Positions 48,501 through 60,620 of a stretch of DNA of 64,000 bases are shown here, in pieces. The stretch is from Distichodus sexfasciatus (taxonomy: Eukaryota; Chordata; Actinopteri; Characiformes; Distichodontidae): assembly GCA_032718565.1 (NCBI GenBank), contig JAVGVS010000013.1:3630192-3694191 (forward strand). The letters are read 5' to 3'. The notes beneath the pieces were generated by a model. It ran no database searches, was not told the origin of the DNA, and saw nothing but the letters and a program-made list of their open reading frames with translations. Made by a program: the position numbers and the translations under genes. Within the stretch, counting starts at the first letter, position 1. Every line of letters begins with the position of its first letter.

Positions 48501-51500
48501 CAGAACATCAAACTCTGGCATGACAACTCAGGAGGGCACCCTGACTGGTGAACGTTTTCCAATACTCCTCCCTTTTTGCATATGTTTTGAATGCATTTTC
48601 ACAGTCTGACCTTGTGGTCAATAAGAAGTCACTGAAAATTGAGCTCCTTAAAGGTTTTGCCAAGCTAACTGATAACGAGGTGAGACTCTCAGAAGGAGTT
48701 CATCAGCTCCACTCCACAAAATGACAACTTTGAAGAGCACTTGCACATTAAACTTGTAGACTTTATTTCAGCATGACAGATTTCACATTTGATCTTTTCA
48801 AAATGTTAATCAAATTGACACTGTTAAATGAAGGATAATTTAATTCCTCTAGGTACCTGAACAAAGTGACGGTGCAGGACCTGCAGACTCGGAAAGTCTG
48901 GCACTTTCTGTGTTCCACCTGGCTAAACTCGAAAGGGGAAGGGACGTGCAAAAGAACCTTCAACCCCGCAAAGAAGAATGAGATCGCCAGTTTTGGGTAT
49001 TGAAGTGAATGAAACCGAATAATAAATAAATTTGATTTTTATTATTAAAGTTTAATTAAAGGGAACCATATCAGCATCTTTGGGAAAAAAACCTACTTTT
49101 TAACAAAAGTTTTCTTGTTGAGATATAACTGAGTTATATTTTTGGTTTCTAGTTATCTTTTGTTGACCTACGTCCTATTATCCTCGCCAGCAATATTTTC
49201 CAAACCCGCACGTCCACTGGCTTCCGTGACGAGCACATTTGGATGTCCATTGTAGACCCGCCACGCCACAGCCCCTTCACCAGGGTACAGAGAGTATCCT
49301 GCTGCCTGTCCCTGCTGCTGTGCACCATGGCCATCAACATCATGTTCTGGAATATTCCAACCGACCAGGACTCTCCCGTCATTATCAAGATAGGTTAGAG
49401 AGCCTCACTGTGAAGCAATCAGCATCCATGCTGCTGTTTCATGCTCTTGACCTTCACCTTGTCACCGCCAGTTACCGAAAATGTTAATGCTGGTTCTGAT
49501 AGAAAGGTGTCAAAACACACAGTGCATCACAGTTTCTTGCATATGAGGCTCACTATTAGGTGTCAGCATGCACACAATTTGAACTAATTTAAACAATTTG
49601 TTGATTTGTTTAAATTTTTGAGGTGCAATAGTGATCTTCCTGTGATCTGAGGGTTGCTACTTCAAATCCTGAACTATTTAAGAAACAGAGGAACAAGAGC
49701 AAGAACATGCCCACAGCTTTTTGCTGCATAGTTAAGCATTTTACCACCACCTTACTTTCATTTTTTGGACATTGGTACATTTCTTCACTGGAGATACAAA
49801 ACTAATGTTGACCTGCAACTAATGATAGCTTACAGCCTACAAATTAGTATTATGTTTTTGGAGGTCATTATCCCCACTGTGGAAAATTCAAGAAACCGAA
49901 TTGAGGGCAACACGTATCTGGGCTTATGGACTTACAGATATTTTCCCAGAAATATTAAGGCACATTGAAAGTTATTGGAGCTGAGTATGATCTCTCTCTG
50001 ATCCCACAGGCTCTTTTTCTCTGACCTGGCAGCAAATCATGGTGGCTGTGGAAAGCGCCCTGCTTATGTTCCCTATAAACATCCTCATCGTCACCATATT
50101 TCGCAGCATCAAGCCTCGTATCCCTCCTAAAGAGAAGACTCATGCAGATGACGGCGTCAGTTCTCCTCCTCCTGCGTTTGCCATTCAGACGTTTCTCAAG
50201 GTCCTCAGCCTGAACCCGGCTCACACGGCATTCAAATGTCTAACCAGCTTTTGCACTCATAACTGTACTTCTTTTGCTGATATAACCTTGGATTCTTAGT
50301 TGCATTGGAAATAGCACATTTGAATGTAACACAGTTGCAGCTTGGGAAACTTCTACATACGTTTTATATCATTTTTTATGTTTTTTCCTGCGTTCAGGAC
50401 ACACAAGATGTGGTGAATCTTCTCAGCAAAAGCCCAAAAAATCAAATAAAGCCACTGTCTGGAGCAGATCTGTTCACAGCTCTAAACCAAGTGCATGAAG
50501 TCATACATATTATGCAAGGTCACTAAAATTATACTTCTATCTTTCGAATGAAGCTAATGCTCTAGAAATCTCCATGTTAGATCTAACAGAGCTACCTTAA
50601 GTCTGTCTTAGTTGTTAGATTTTTGGAAATGCTGAACATCGCACGTTAGCAGTGAAAATGCACAATTCGGAGTACTTTTAATAACATTAACAGAAAATTA
50701 ACAGCACACTCATATTTATGTATATTTGATCTAAATGCTACTTTAAATTACCTTAGATTTTTTAAAAATGATTAATAGTGTGCAGTGAAGATAGTTAGCA
50801 GTGAAGATATTAAGTTTAAGTATTTTTAATAGCACTGACATTGCATAAATCAACATCATTCAAACATCATTAGGCATCCTTTTTGAAAATTAGATTTTTT
50901 TAATATGTCTCATTAACAAGTGTGCCCTCACAGCACCTCTCCTTACTGACACCATTGTGCCATCTACTGTCTGCATTTGTTAAGTGATTAAAAACAGCTG
51001 CATCTGAATGGATTTTCCTCTGTGTGTGTCCACGCAGGAGAGAGCGACAGCGACCCACACTGGGCTCACTGCAGCCGCTTCGTATTTTACTCCCTCTGCC
51101 ACCTGGCTTTCACGCTGGACCAGGCTGGAGGGAGAATTTTCCCAAACTCTGAGGAGCTGCAACATGTCAGGAGCACAGTCAACCTGATGCTGAAGAAGGC
51201 CGAGATGGTGTTTACTAGCCATACAGTTCAGAGGTCAGACATGAGATGTGATGTCTGTTTGCCTAGAACAGGCTCAGTTTTGACTGTGGTATATCGTACT
51301 TGAGTTTTTTTTTTTTACACTACTTAAGTTATCAAGATAATACTTAAGTACTCTATACCACTGCAGTAACCAGCCTGTTCTAGACAAACTGGAAAAATTC
51401 AGAGGTCAGATATGAAGTGTGTTGTGAGTTTGTCTAGAACAGGACAGCGTTTGCTGTATAATACTCGAGTATTTGTACCTTTTTACTCTATGTACATATT

Positions 51501-53027
51501 AATTTGAGTACTTTAGACTTAGACTACTGCCAATATTAGCAACTTACACTCACTACTTGACTGCAGTCATATTCAAAGTAATGTTCTTTTTTATTCTAAC
51601 ACTTTTCTACTGGTAAGTCTTTACATCTTACATTTTTGCAGTTAGATTTTTTGCAGTGATTAAAAAACAAATTTATTTTGGAAAATGATATTGGAGGGGG
51701 GACATTTCCACCTGAAGGATTTTATGTAACAATTTAAAATCTTACACTGTAAAATCGTAAAACACTCTCAGCACGTTCTGGTTACTCTGTGAAAGCATGA
51801 TGGCGATTTGTGCCCCAGACTGTTCCTGCTCATTTTGGAATTATTGGGATTTGAGAATTAGCATAATTTTTCAAAATGAGAAATTTAAAGTATGTAAATT
51901 TTCAGACTTTGAGCTGTTTTTGAGCAAAATAGTTTTACTCATTTCTGTTAATATCAGATACTTTAACTGGATGACTTACTTGAATATTTTTGGTAAGAAA
52001 TCTTTACTTTTACGTAAAATGGGTTTCAATCTATACGGCACAGCTTTTCACTTTTACCCATTCAAATGGTAGATATAAATGTTGCTTCATCTTCGCTGCA
52101 CCTGTGATGTAGATTTTCATTTGATGGTTTTTAAAGAAAAATAACTTTCCATCACTCTCCATGGCTCTCATCTCCTTCCTTACTGACATATTCTCAATTC
52201 AGTGACTCATTTGATGTTTTCTTTGCCCTCTCACAGTGGCACGCATTCCCTTGTTCTCCTTTGTTAGTCGTTAGAATGAGTTTTGGTTTTTTTTGATCAG
52301 GTCAGTTCACCCAGACGCTCCCATCATGCATCAGCCTCTTTTTGCCAGCCTCTTGCATCATGACATCCTGGCAAACAGGGGAAAAGAGTTTTCTCTTATA
52401 GTTTTTGCTTTTAACCCTAGTTATAGTTCATATTTCATTATAGCCCTCTGGTTTTCACCTCAGCCCTTTACCTCTGCCAAAGAAGAAGAAAGCCACGGGC
52501 TGCAAACTCCCCTGGTGGTTCGTTTTTGTGGCTTGGAGTCTACTTCTGGGCATAAGTGGAATCTCCACCTTCTTCACCCTGTTGTATGGCTTTAAGTATG
52601 GAAAGGAGTCCTCCATCCAGTGGGTCATCACCCTCACACTGTCCCTCTTCCAGAGTATTTTCATCATTCAACCTCTGAAGGTGAGTTTAAAAAGAATAGT
52701 TTTTGATTGATAATAGCAGTGTTCGAAACCTGTTCTGAATCATGGATGTTGGTTGTCGATTGCAGGTCATTGGTCTGGCCATCTTCTTTGCCCTCATTCT
52801 GAGGCCGGTGTCGTTTGAGGAGAGCGAGGAAGTTGAACTCTTGCTACAAGGTGAGAGCAAGACGCGATTGAGTGATGATGATTGATCTTGAGATCCACAC
52901 CTGAAAAATAGCAATTTTCCAGACATTTTCTCTGCTCAGGAAGTGTTTGTTCATACTGGAACGTGACTTTATGTTTGCAGAACAACGAGAGAAATGCGAG
53001 CTTTACTGCGGACGACAGATGTACTGA
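42561..53027 (+). CDS. pkd1l3: PKD1L3-like polycystin-1 family protein, lacking the channel domain
   Basis: Twenty-two exons with GT-AG borders: 42561-42903, 43303-43455, 43558-43626, 43756-43814, 43916-43978, 44238-44381, 44466-44584, 44722-44842, 45177-45305, 45482-45701, 46048-46223, 47221-47451, 47535-47636, 48369-48547, 48853-48996, 49191-49393, 50010-50200, 50398-50518, 51038-51233, 52464-52680, 52766-52850 and 52981-53027. They encode 1103 aa. In order: signal peptide (1-25), C-type lectin-like domain (about 35-165), an N-glycan-rich GAIN-like region, GPS (CLCDHTTFYG, 544-553), TM1 (579-601), PLAT (about 620-745), the HIWMS...FTRVQR segment, then TM2-TM5. TM4 begins LPWWFVFVAW and TM5 ends in the family's QPLKV motif. 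TGA at 53025 stops it 15 codons into exon 22, before TM6-TM11 and the pore. Human PKD1L3 is about 1.7 kb of codons long and pairs with PKD2L1 through the part absent here. Identity rests on domain order plus dhodh/ist1 synteny. It may be a working channel-less receptor or an early pseudogene. Confidence 0.85.
43074..43127. repeat. Perfect 16-bp inverted repeat (hairpin) in intron 1 of the pkd1l3-like gene
   Basis: GATCATTAAGATTTGA at 43074-43089 is the exact reverse complement of 43112-43127. The 22-base centre (GTGTCAG...CTGATGC) can pair further, giving a 54-base hairpin. No known RNA family was recognised. Confidence 0.8.
47805..47960 (-). repeat. Degenerate SINE family B copy in intron 13
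   Basis: The order GGATCAACTTGGGGTTAAGG, 'GTCTTGCTTAGTGC' and 'GGGATTCAAACCCACCA' parallels the SINE at 29046-29243 read in the same direction. The A-box part is eroded. Confidence 0.5.
51226..51475. repeat. Duplicated segment spanning the exon 19 donor, with inverted repeat
   Basis: The segment CAGAGGTCAGACATGA...'CTAGAACAGG' over the exon 19 donor is repeated at 51399-51450 as CAGAGGTCAGATATGA...CTAGAACAGG. A third, inverted piece at 51374-51390 (CCTGTTCTAGACAAACT) pairs perfectly with 51427-51443. The second copy recreates the donor CAGAG/GTCAGA 167 bases downstream, but stops lie between the two. Confidence 0.7.
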
Positions 53028-54260
53028 TGTGTTGGAAGAAAAACCAAGAGCAGACATGACAACAACCAAAAACCATCCTGCTACATTTTAGATTATGTTG
53101 TAGTTATGTTCAGATCGTAATCATGTGCTGTCTTAGTTTCCCATTTAAGTTCACTATAGATGCTAGAAGTGGTAACTGAAAAATGGAATTGCATAAGCCC
53201 ATATTGCGAGACTGTCCAAAAAACATATGGACAGTGCTGTATAAAATGATTATTTAGTGATTGGGTCAGAATCTTCCATGTTAAACATTAGTTCAGTAGC
53301 TGTATAATACTGTATGTCATTTTGAGGGGGGAGTGCAGGACAAAAGCTGCCTGCCCCATTGGATTTGCTTCATTACTAGACACATTTTAAAGCAATGTTC
53401 GTTCTACTCAGGATTTACAGAAGGAAACCACTTTGCCCTCATTTTGTCTTAATTATTTTGATGCCCCTAATTTCTGGTATTCTTTTCAAAATTGAAAAAC
53501 TGCACTGCGTTCATGTTCAGACCATCTTGTTTATTTTCATAATATTCTTATCATATCTTATACAATTTGCTGATATGTCATAGTGTTGGAAATCATTTCA
53601 ATGTATTTTGCTAGAAATAAGTCTCCCTTAAGCTTTCAAATTGCTCAAATGGGTGTTTCTTTTGCTGCTGTTATTTACGGGGCCCTTTATATTTCACTAT
53701 CATCTGTAGGAGAAAATGCCAGAGATATAATATTCAAAAACCAATTCTAATTTGATGGTAGTTAAATGTATTCACTGTATTGTCCAAAATAATCTTTACC
53801 TCATTGTAAGATCCAGTCACATCTGTAACCTCGCTCTAAAAGTTTAGAAATAAAGGTACACATTGAATCACCATTTCACATTTTAAAGAGTCGAATATGA
53901 CCAGAAAGAAATTAACGAGGCAGACTTTTGCCATATCTGACATGACGTGTCTGTGTTTACTTGTACTTTTAGCTGACCTATAAACGTACTAAAATTCATC
54001 ATCCAAGGGCACTCGAGGTGCCTGAGGGAGTCGGCAGCTGTCTGTGTGGGTCACGACTCACTCCGGCTACGCGCTATTAGTAAAGACTGCAACACTCTCA
54101 GCGTTTTAAGTTCCGTTCCCAGCGAGAAGCTAATGAGAGGTGAGGTGTTTCCAAACTGTAAATGAACGTTTTAAGTGGCTGCGACAGTGGAAGACCTTTT
54201 CACAAAGGCTTACTGGAAACTGGCTGATGGAAGATGAAGCTGAGGCTCCCCATCCCATCC

Positions 54261-54262
<2 letters not shown>

Positions 54263-54323
<61 letters not shown>

Positions 54324-54353
54324 TATACTGTATATGCACTTTGCACTTTGTAC

Positions 54354-54391
<38 letters not shown>
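54263..54391. repeat. (CA)n and (CTAT)n compound microsatellite
   Basis: About 29 CA units at 54263-54320, then the segment AAATATACTGTATATGC, then nine CTAT units at 54355-54391. The predicted long Thr/His frames across it are artefacts. Confidence 0.95.
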
Positions 54392-54392
<1 letters not shown>

Positions 54393-54522
54393 CCTCTCTC
54401 TCTCTATATATACGTCTTATACACACATACAAATATATACATACACACACACATGTATGTATGTATATATATGTGTGTGTGTGTGCGTGTGTGTGTGTGT
54501 GTATATATATATTTGTATGCGT

Positions 54523-54598
54523 GTAAAAATTGCGATATTGCAGGTTTTCACACACACATGCACACCCCCCCACACACAAATATACTGTATATGCGCAC

Positions 54599-54636
<38 letters not shown>

Positions 54637-54658
54637 AAACCTGCAATATCACAATTTC
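54523..54658. repeat. Palindromic CA/TG element
   Basis: AAATTGCGATATTGCAGGTT at 54526-54545 is mirrored by the reverse complement near 54637-54655 (AACCTGCAATATCACAATTT, two mismatches). Between them a CA-rich arm faces a TG-rich arm, so nearly the whole 135 bases can fold. The core AAATATACTGTATATGC repeats the one at about 54321. Confidence 0.75.
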
Positions 54659-56589
54659 TTAACGTTTTAATCGTCTATTACTGCAGACAAAACTAACATG
54701 CAAAATGTAACGTAGGTGCTTTTGATGGGAAAAAAGTGTCTGATGAATGTTGTTAACTGTAGTACAAAGTCCAACACTTAAATTTTCAAAACTTTTTAAC
54801 CAGCACTTCGCAATTACAACCTTTTAAAATCAAATTCAGAGTTCAGTTGTTCCAGTTACATTAGCAATAGTTACATTTGTTTCACATAATGATAAACAAT
54901 AGTGAAAGTTGATCCATAGCAGCAGCACAATAAGCTGCTTTGTATACCATGTGCATCAGTCTCAGTTGATGAAAAATATTTTTAAACAGAAGATATTTTG
55001 ATCGAGACTCCTCGATCAAGAGTATTTGTAGTAGTGACTGCTCCATACCATAAATTCTAAAACGCTGTTAATGGATAAGAACTAATCACTGTTTGACAGT
55101 CACGGCACCATCTAGTGACTTTGTTGATGCATTGTGAGTTCGCAACACAACAAAGTTTACTAACAGAAGGATCGTTCAAATCAGTTCTTTAATAAAGTCT
55201 TTTAGAAGCAGAGTGAGAAAAAGTTATGAGCAAATATAATTTATTATATGACAATCTGATATGCTTCCAGTACATGTTAAAATTCGTTCCAAGCTTTTCT
55301 AAATCCCCCTTTTCATTATTAGCAGATTTCAGGGGCAGTAGTGTCTAAAGAAATGAAAAACAAACGAAAAGAATAACGAGAGCAAAGACACTATACAGAT
55401 AAAATCACACCAACCCCAAATCCTTCTTAGGTGAAAAATAACACTCAGCCACAATAAGATCCATATAACCAAAGGAAAACGATCGAAATAAAACCTTCAC
55501 CATAGACTGACAGTATACAATTAATAAAGTTTTCTATATGTCGTTAACCGCACCAGCCGACAGGAGTGTAATGGCAAAACCACTGAGGAGCGGATGTTAA
55601 AGGCAACTGTAGCTTGGCAAAAACATTAGAAGAGGAGTGTAATTTACCCCGAACCAAGACCTGCTGCAATCAGTTCCAAGCTTGAATTACGCGTCAAATT
55701 TCAGAACACTAGCAGGCAATGACCGGAGTGGTGTTATCTGATCGGAATTTCTTCCACCTTCTTAATCTGAAAAGAAATATTTGGAAGCAGAATTAAATAA
55801 CTTTAATATTTCTGTCTTAGCTGATGTAGACCTTCTGTCTAAAAGTTAAGGTACTCATGTCATTCCGCAGGGATTCTGCAAGTCATAAGCACATGACATT
55901 TGATAAGCGTCACTGTAAAATGACCTCAGTGAGTCACAAGGTGTTTACTGGTCATGCAGAAGATTCCTACATCGACACTAGGTGGAGCAGAAACGGCAGG
56001 AGCAGGTAAAACCAGTCTGGATTTCACTAATAAAAGAGACTAATGGGTTCTGCGAAACACTGCAAACGTTTGCGCTTGGCTTCAACTAGTTTTTATTAAC
56101 AGTTTATTGTTTTATCGTAAAGAAAAAGTCCTTCTCTGATGATTACGATCTTTCGTGGTCGAAAGCAACAAAGCTGAAAAGTACAACAATAGCAATATCA
56201 CGCTATTAGGGTGCGGCAAAGGTTCAGCTAGAAGATGACTAACTTCATTTAGTTGTCAGAAAGGCCTTATAAATGCAAAGTGCTTATAAAATGATTCCTA
56301 AATTTGTCATATACCAACTGTTTAAAGAGAAAAAAAAAAAGAGTCATGTCTACGGGGTGATTCATAAACAAATCTTTCATCCCAGTTCACCAAACCTCCA
56401 TCAGAACCACACCGAAAAAAACATCAGCCTGCTCTTTTTCCAGTGAAGTAAACATTACACTGATGTCTAATATGTTTCAAAATTGCTGCTGCAGATGATA
56501 GTTTGGTTGCTGTCTGACCAGGAACGTTTCCTGCTCCTGAAGGTTCTGTGGACAGGACGCGCAGCAGGTAACAGTGGGCGCTGGAGCGA

Positions 56590-59589
56590 TTAGGTTTTCT
56601 TCTTCAGCTCTTCGAAGCGCCGCGACAGGTCGTCAAAGTCAATGTCGTCTGAAGCACTGGCGTTGCCACCCAAAGAGGAGGCTGGGAGTGTGTCGGGAAC
56701 CGAGGGGAGCTCGGGGAGGGCGTTGTTGTCATAGATCTGTGAGGAAGGGCCGGGGCCTGGGCAGAGAAATTGACGCAAATGAGATGGAGAACATAAAAGT
56801 GTGAAACGATATTGAGAGCAATGTTGAGGAGGTCAAAGAAAAACATACCTGGGACAACCTGGGGAGAATCAGAAGGTTTGATAGCCAACTCATCAATCTT
56901 CAACAAAAAATCAGTGTTCATTAGAATTAAAACATACTGCTACACTTTACACACTCATTATGTTGGTATTAGTAGGATTAGTTATATTTCAAAAAGAAAA
57001 TAAATGCATGAAAAAAAATCCCATTCCAGAGTGGACCTTTAGGATGACCAAAGTTTTTTCAGCAAATCTTAAATTAAAATTTCTTACGCAAAGACCAACA
57101 TCGTCACCAGGCAGACAGGCCAATACGTTCAGTATGTACGACCAATGATGGCTAGTTTTAAAGATGCATCCTAAATTGACCACCGCACATTACAGAATCT
57201 TGTGTTAAAGTGTTAATCTGTCTGGTGACCACACCATCAGAGCCTTTCTCCAAAGTGTCTTTACCGCCGCCATCAAACATTCAGGCTAAACTAATGTTAT
57301 GACACATATCCACAGGGTTAGTCAACGCTCTGAGCTTCATGGATGAGGACATAAAGAATTGCCAGAGAGCAGTGCCAAGCAGGAGGGTGTATATGAACTA
57401 GAATAAACTCCTCTTCCCTGAAAAGTTGAACAGGTCGTCCCGGTCTGTCTGGGAGGGTGGGGAATTGTGGGGGCTCTTGGACTTGCACTTACAGACTCGT
57501 AGGTGGGGGGACAGCTGGGCAGCTGAGGAGGATGACCTCCTCTCATCGGAGGCTGGAAGTTGCTAAAGCCATCGTAGGTGCCAACGGGACCGTTAAAGGG
57601 CTCCTGCAGAAATGCAAAAACAAATACAAAACTATTAAATTTACTGAAATTTTGGTCATGCTGTAATTTCATAGAATATGATGTGAAATATCATTACACG
57701 CCTTCATATTTAGGAATGCACTGATCCATAGGTTTCCAAGTTTGAATACTATATTATTAAAAAGTGTACTAATAATCAGATAGTAGTGATATTAATATGC
57801 TTACTAATTATGTAATACCAATGTTATTAATGTACACTTATTAATAATTGACAAGCTTCATGTCCGTAAGCTTCATAACGTATTAACTGATTAAATAAAA
57901 AATCTCAATAATTCTAACCCAGCAACTTTCAAATATCCAAAATGAATAGGAATTAGAAACAATTCAACTGTAAACATTTAATTGAATTATTAATTATATA
58001 AATTAATTGGATTTATGATGTAGAGTCAAGCATCCTACCACTAGACCCCCAGCGCAACAGTTACTTTTGATTCAGTATCTGTCTTATATCAGCATTGGAT
58101 CATTGCAACCCGATTTCCAGTTTGGGAGTTACTGCATCTTACCGCTCCCTTGGGAGGAGGGTAGTTGAAGGGTGGGCCCATGGGCATATGCATGGGCATG
58201 GGCATTGGCATGGGCATAGCAGCAGCAGGAGGAGCAGTGAAGCCTCCACCGCCTCCACCACCACCACCAGGCTTCTTAAAGTCGCTGTCCACATCTATGA
58301 GGTCGGCCTCCACGCCTTCGCAAACTTCCGGCTGTGAGTGAAGCATTAAAGAGAGAAGAGCAGAGACTGACTGAGTAAAAAAAATCAAAAGACATCTAAA
58401 GAGGAGAAAGAGAAAACTATGGCTGATGAGTTTTACCCGGACCATGGCATCGGGTTCATAGGGGACATTGTAGTTTTTGGCAATCTCGATGAGGTAGCGC
58501 TCCACCAAGATCTTTGGTGGCGCCTCCACACTCAGTTTGTGCATGAGCTGTGGCAAAATGTAGAGTTAAAAATTAAGTACAAAAAAGATATCAAAATGAA
58601 ATATAAATCAATCAAGTGTTAAATCATACTCGGTCATTGACTGTTCCAATTTGGTTTGTCCTACACAGTTTGCCGTACTCCTTGCTGTATTTGGCACATA
58701 GCTGGTCTGAAACCTGTGAAACAAAAACAAATATGATCAATCAAGCAGTAGCAAACAAAACTTGTGGAATCCTGCATATTTACAAAGTATTTAAGGCAGT
58801 TTATGTTTACAGACAAAGTTGATTTACTCACAATCTTGAGTTCAGAGACTTCTGACTGTAGTCTCGGTGTGGCCCAGATCAGAGTGGACACTGCCTCCTG
58901 AAGGCCAGGGTCTAGCTCTCTGAAACAAAAGTCAAAGACAATAAGACACATAATGACAAGAGTCCAGAGTGAGTGTTTATTGTCAGACAACTGCTTGTCC
59001 ATAGAACGGCAGGACTTCTACACAACTACTGATGTTGATGACCAATGATAATTGTTCCTTAAAGTTAAGCATCCGTCTAAGATAAAAATCACATGTGGTT
59101 TAAATACCGACTTCAAGAACCTAACATCTGTCTCTCTGTTTCATTTTAATGATCATTTACTGGCCACTATAAGCGATTTATTGGCAATAAGCTTACATCA
59201 GTCATTAATATTGGCTGGGATCTACTCACTTCATGGAGTGGATGAGGCCAAAGCGAGCCAGCAGCAGGTCACAGTATAACTCCAGGATCTCCATGGCCTC
59301 CACCAGGTAATCCTCCCTGATAATGTGCTCCACCCTGATCCGGGCCCGTTCATCTTTCCCTGCCGACAGGTAGTCTGCTATCTCTTTACGTGCCTTTTGG
59401 GCCAATTCGGCTACAGAAAAAAAGAAAAGAGAATCTCAGAATTAGCATTTCAGGTCCCAAAACACACATATATAAAGACCTGGATCAGAGACATGACTCA
59501 CTTTTTTTCTTCTCAAGAAGCTTGAGCCGATTTATAACAAGCCTGAGGTTGACACGCAGACGCTCTGCTTTGAATCCACTACCAAGCAT
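56590..59589 (-). CDS. ist1: IST1, ESCRT-III associated factor
   Basis: Nine coding exons: 59589-59502, 59410-59230, 58919-58832, 58713-58630, 58547-58437, 58331-58143, 57603-57493, 56897-56849 and 56756-56590. They give 355 aa with all-canonical introns (human about 364). IST1 is a cytosolic ESCRT-III-like protein. It binds CHMP1 and VPS4 and acts in endosomal sorting, tubule scission and cytokinetic abscission. The start MLGSGFKAERLRVNL and the helical core run to about residue 187 and are very close to mammalian IST1. The middle is a low-complexity linker with a poly-Gly run and an (MP)n/MHMP tract in exon 6. The C-terminus has the MIM2-like LPELPSVPDTLP and the MIM1 helix DIDFDDLSRRFEELKKKT, which bind MIT domains. 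The gene converges tail to tail on the pkd1l3-like gene, as in human. Confidence 0.97.
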
Positions 59590-59628
59590 GATGGACACAC
59601 TGATGCGGGCAAAGATCACATGACACAG

Positions 59629-59633
<5 letters not shown>

Positions 59634-59659
<26 letters not shown>
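59634..59659. repeat. (CA)n microsatellite upstream of ist1 start codon
   Basis: About 13 CA units lie in the ist1 first intron, 45 bases before the start codon on the minus strand. They are close to the acceptor that must precede the ATG. Confidence 0.9.
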
Positions 59660-59660
<1 letters not shown>

Positions 59661-60454
59661 GGAGATAATGTCCAGTGACTCGAGTGTTTTCACAAATAAG
59701 CTTGTTACAAGTCACTACTCCATTTGTAACTTTATAATTGTATTTTTTTAAATATCAGTACACACATTTTGTTTATATTTGAGCGTATATTATATGGTTT
59801 GGCATTTGTTTCCTTCTCTTATTATCCAACACAAAGAAAAAAAACTGACATATGAATTAGGACAATGCCTTATCTTTAGAAACATAAAAATGAAAGCCAC
59901 AGGACTTTTGGTGTCTTTAACAAAAGGCAAAACTTCAACACAACACGGTTTCTGGTGTACGTCATGTAACAGGGTCCCATACTTTTACATTAACAACAAA
60001 ATGACTAAATAGTAAACTTGTTAAATTACTAACTTAAAATACCAAATATTAATTTAATCAGCCGCCTATAGTATAATATGGAAAAAGTGCTCACAAAGCC
60101 TACATAAACAAAACTATTAGCTTAGCAGCGTGCTAACTCTGTATGCTAAAAAGATAACTAGGGGTACTAGTGTGGTTTCCTAAATCATCATTACAGACAT
60201 TCTTTAAGCAAAAACGCTCATTAAAGAGATAAATAAATACGTGACTGAAAGACACGACAGTGGCCATAAACTAAACAGTTTTCCATCGAGCTGAAGCCTG
60301 GAAAGTCATCCCCAGCTAGCCGGCTAGCTAACATCAATTGAAAGAAGGTAAACACAGAACTAAAGTGGCATTAAGACACTTCCTCCACTAAGAAAAGTAG
60401 TGTATATTAGTGAGTATTAATGGCACATAAAGGTATAATTTGAGTTATATTTAC

Positions 60455-60620
60455 CTTTAGACGTCGTCCCAAATGCAGGAAACTGACTGTTTCGTTGTTG
60501 AGGGAACGCTTTACTTTTACTTCCGCATTCTACGTAATGCAGCGTTCACGCCTACAAGCGCGCTGCCGCCGCCGCCGAACCGGATTCATTATGTCATCAC
60601 TGAGACTTTTTTGAGAGTTC
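60455..60620 (-). promoter_or_regulatory. Probable ist1 5' non-coding exon and promoter
   Basis: On the minus strand a good donor (CTAAAG / GTAAATAT) ends at 60455, just after a CpG-containing stretch with ACGTCG and a (GCC)n-like run at 60562-60580. A matching acceptor (CGCATCAG) lies 10 bases before the ist1 ATG. The first ist1 exon is therefore probably non-coding and starts in this CpG-rich, TATA-less segment. Confidence 0.5.

Larger units (their letters stand above)
53028..56589. other. Spacer between two convergent genes, no channel exons seen
   Basis: This stretch should hold the last exons of a full-length polycystin. I find no frame with polycystin channel character. The + strand frame at 53395-53583 is hydrophobic but has no splice sites or family motifs. 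An AATAAA at 53849 could end the pkd1l3-like transcript. The middle is taken by CA, CTAT and TG arrays (54263-54640). The right part must contain the ist1 3' UTR (minus strand); AATAAA on that strand occurs near 55236 and 56095. Confidence 0.55.

Noticed and set aside
53395..53583. Hydrophobic + strand frame as a missing polycystin TM exon
   Set aside because: No phase-compatible splice sites and no polycystin motif; the hydrophobic residues follow from T-rich sequence.
54130..54696. Overlapping frames of up to 134 codons on both strands
   Set aside because: They are translations of CA, CTAT and TG arrays.
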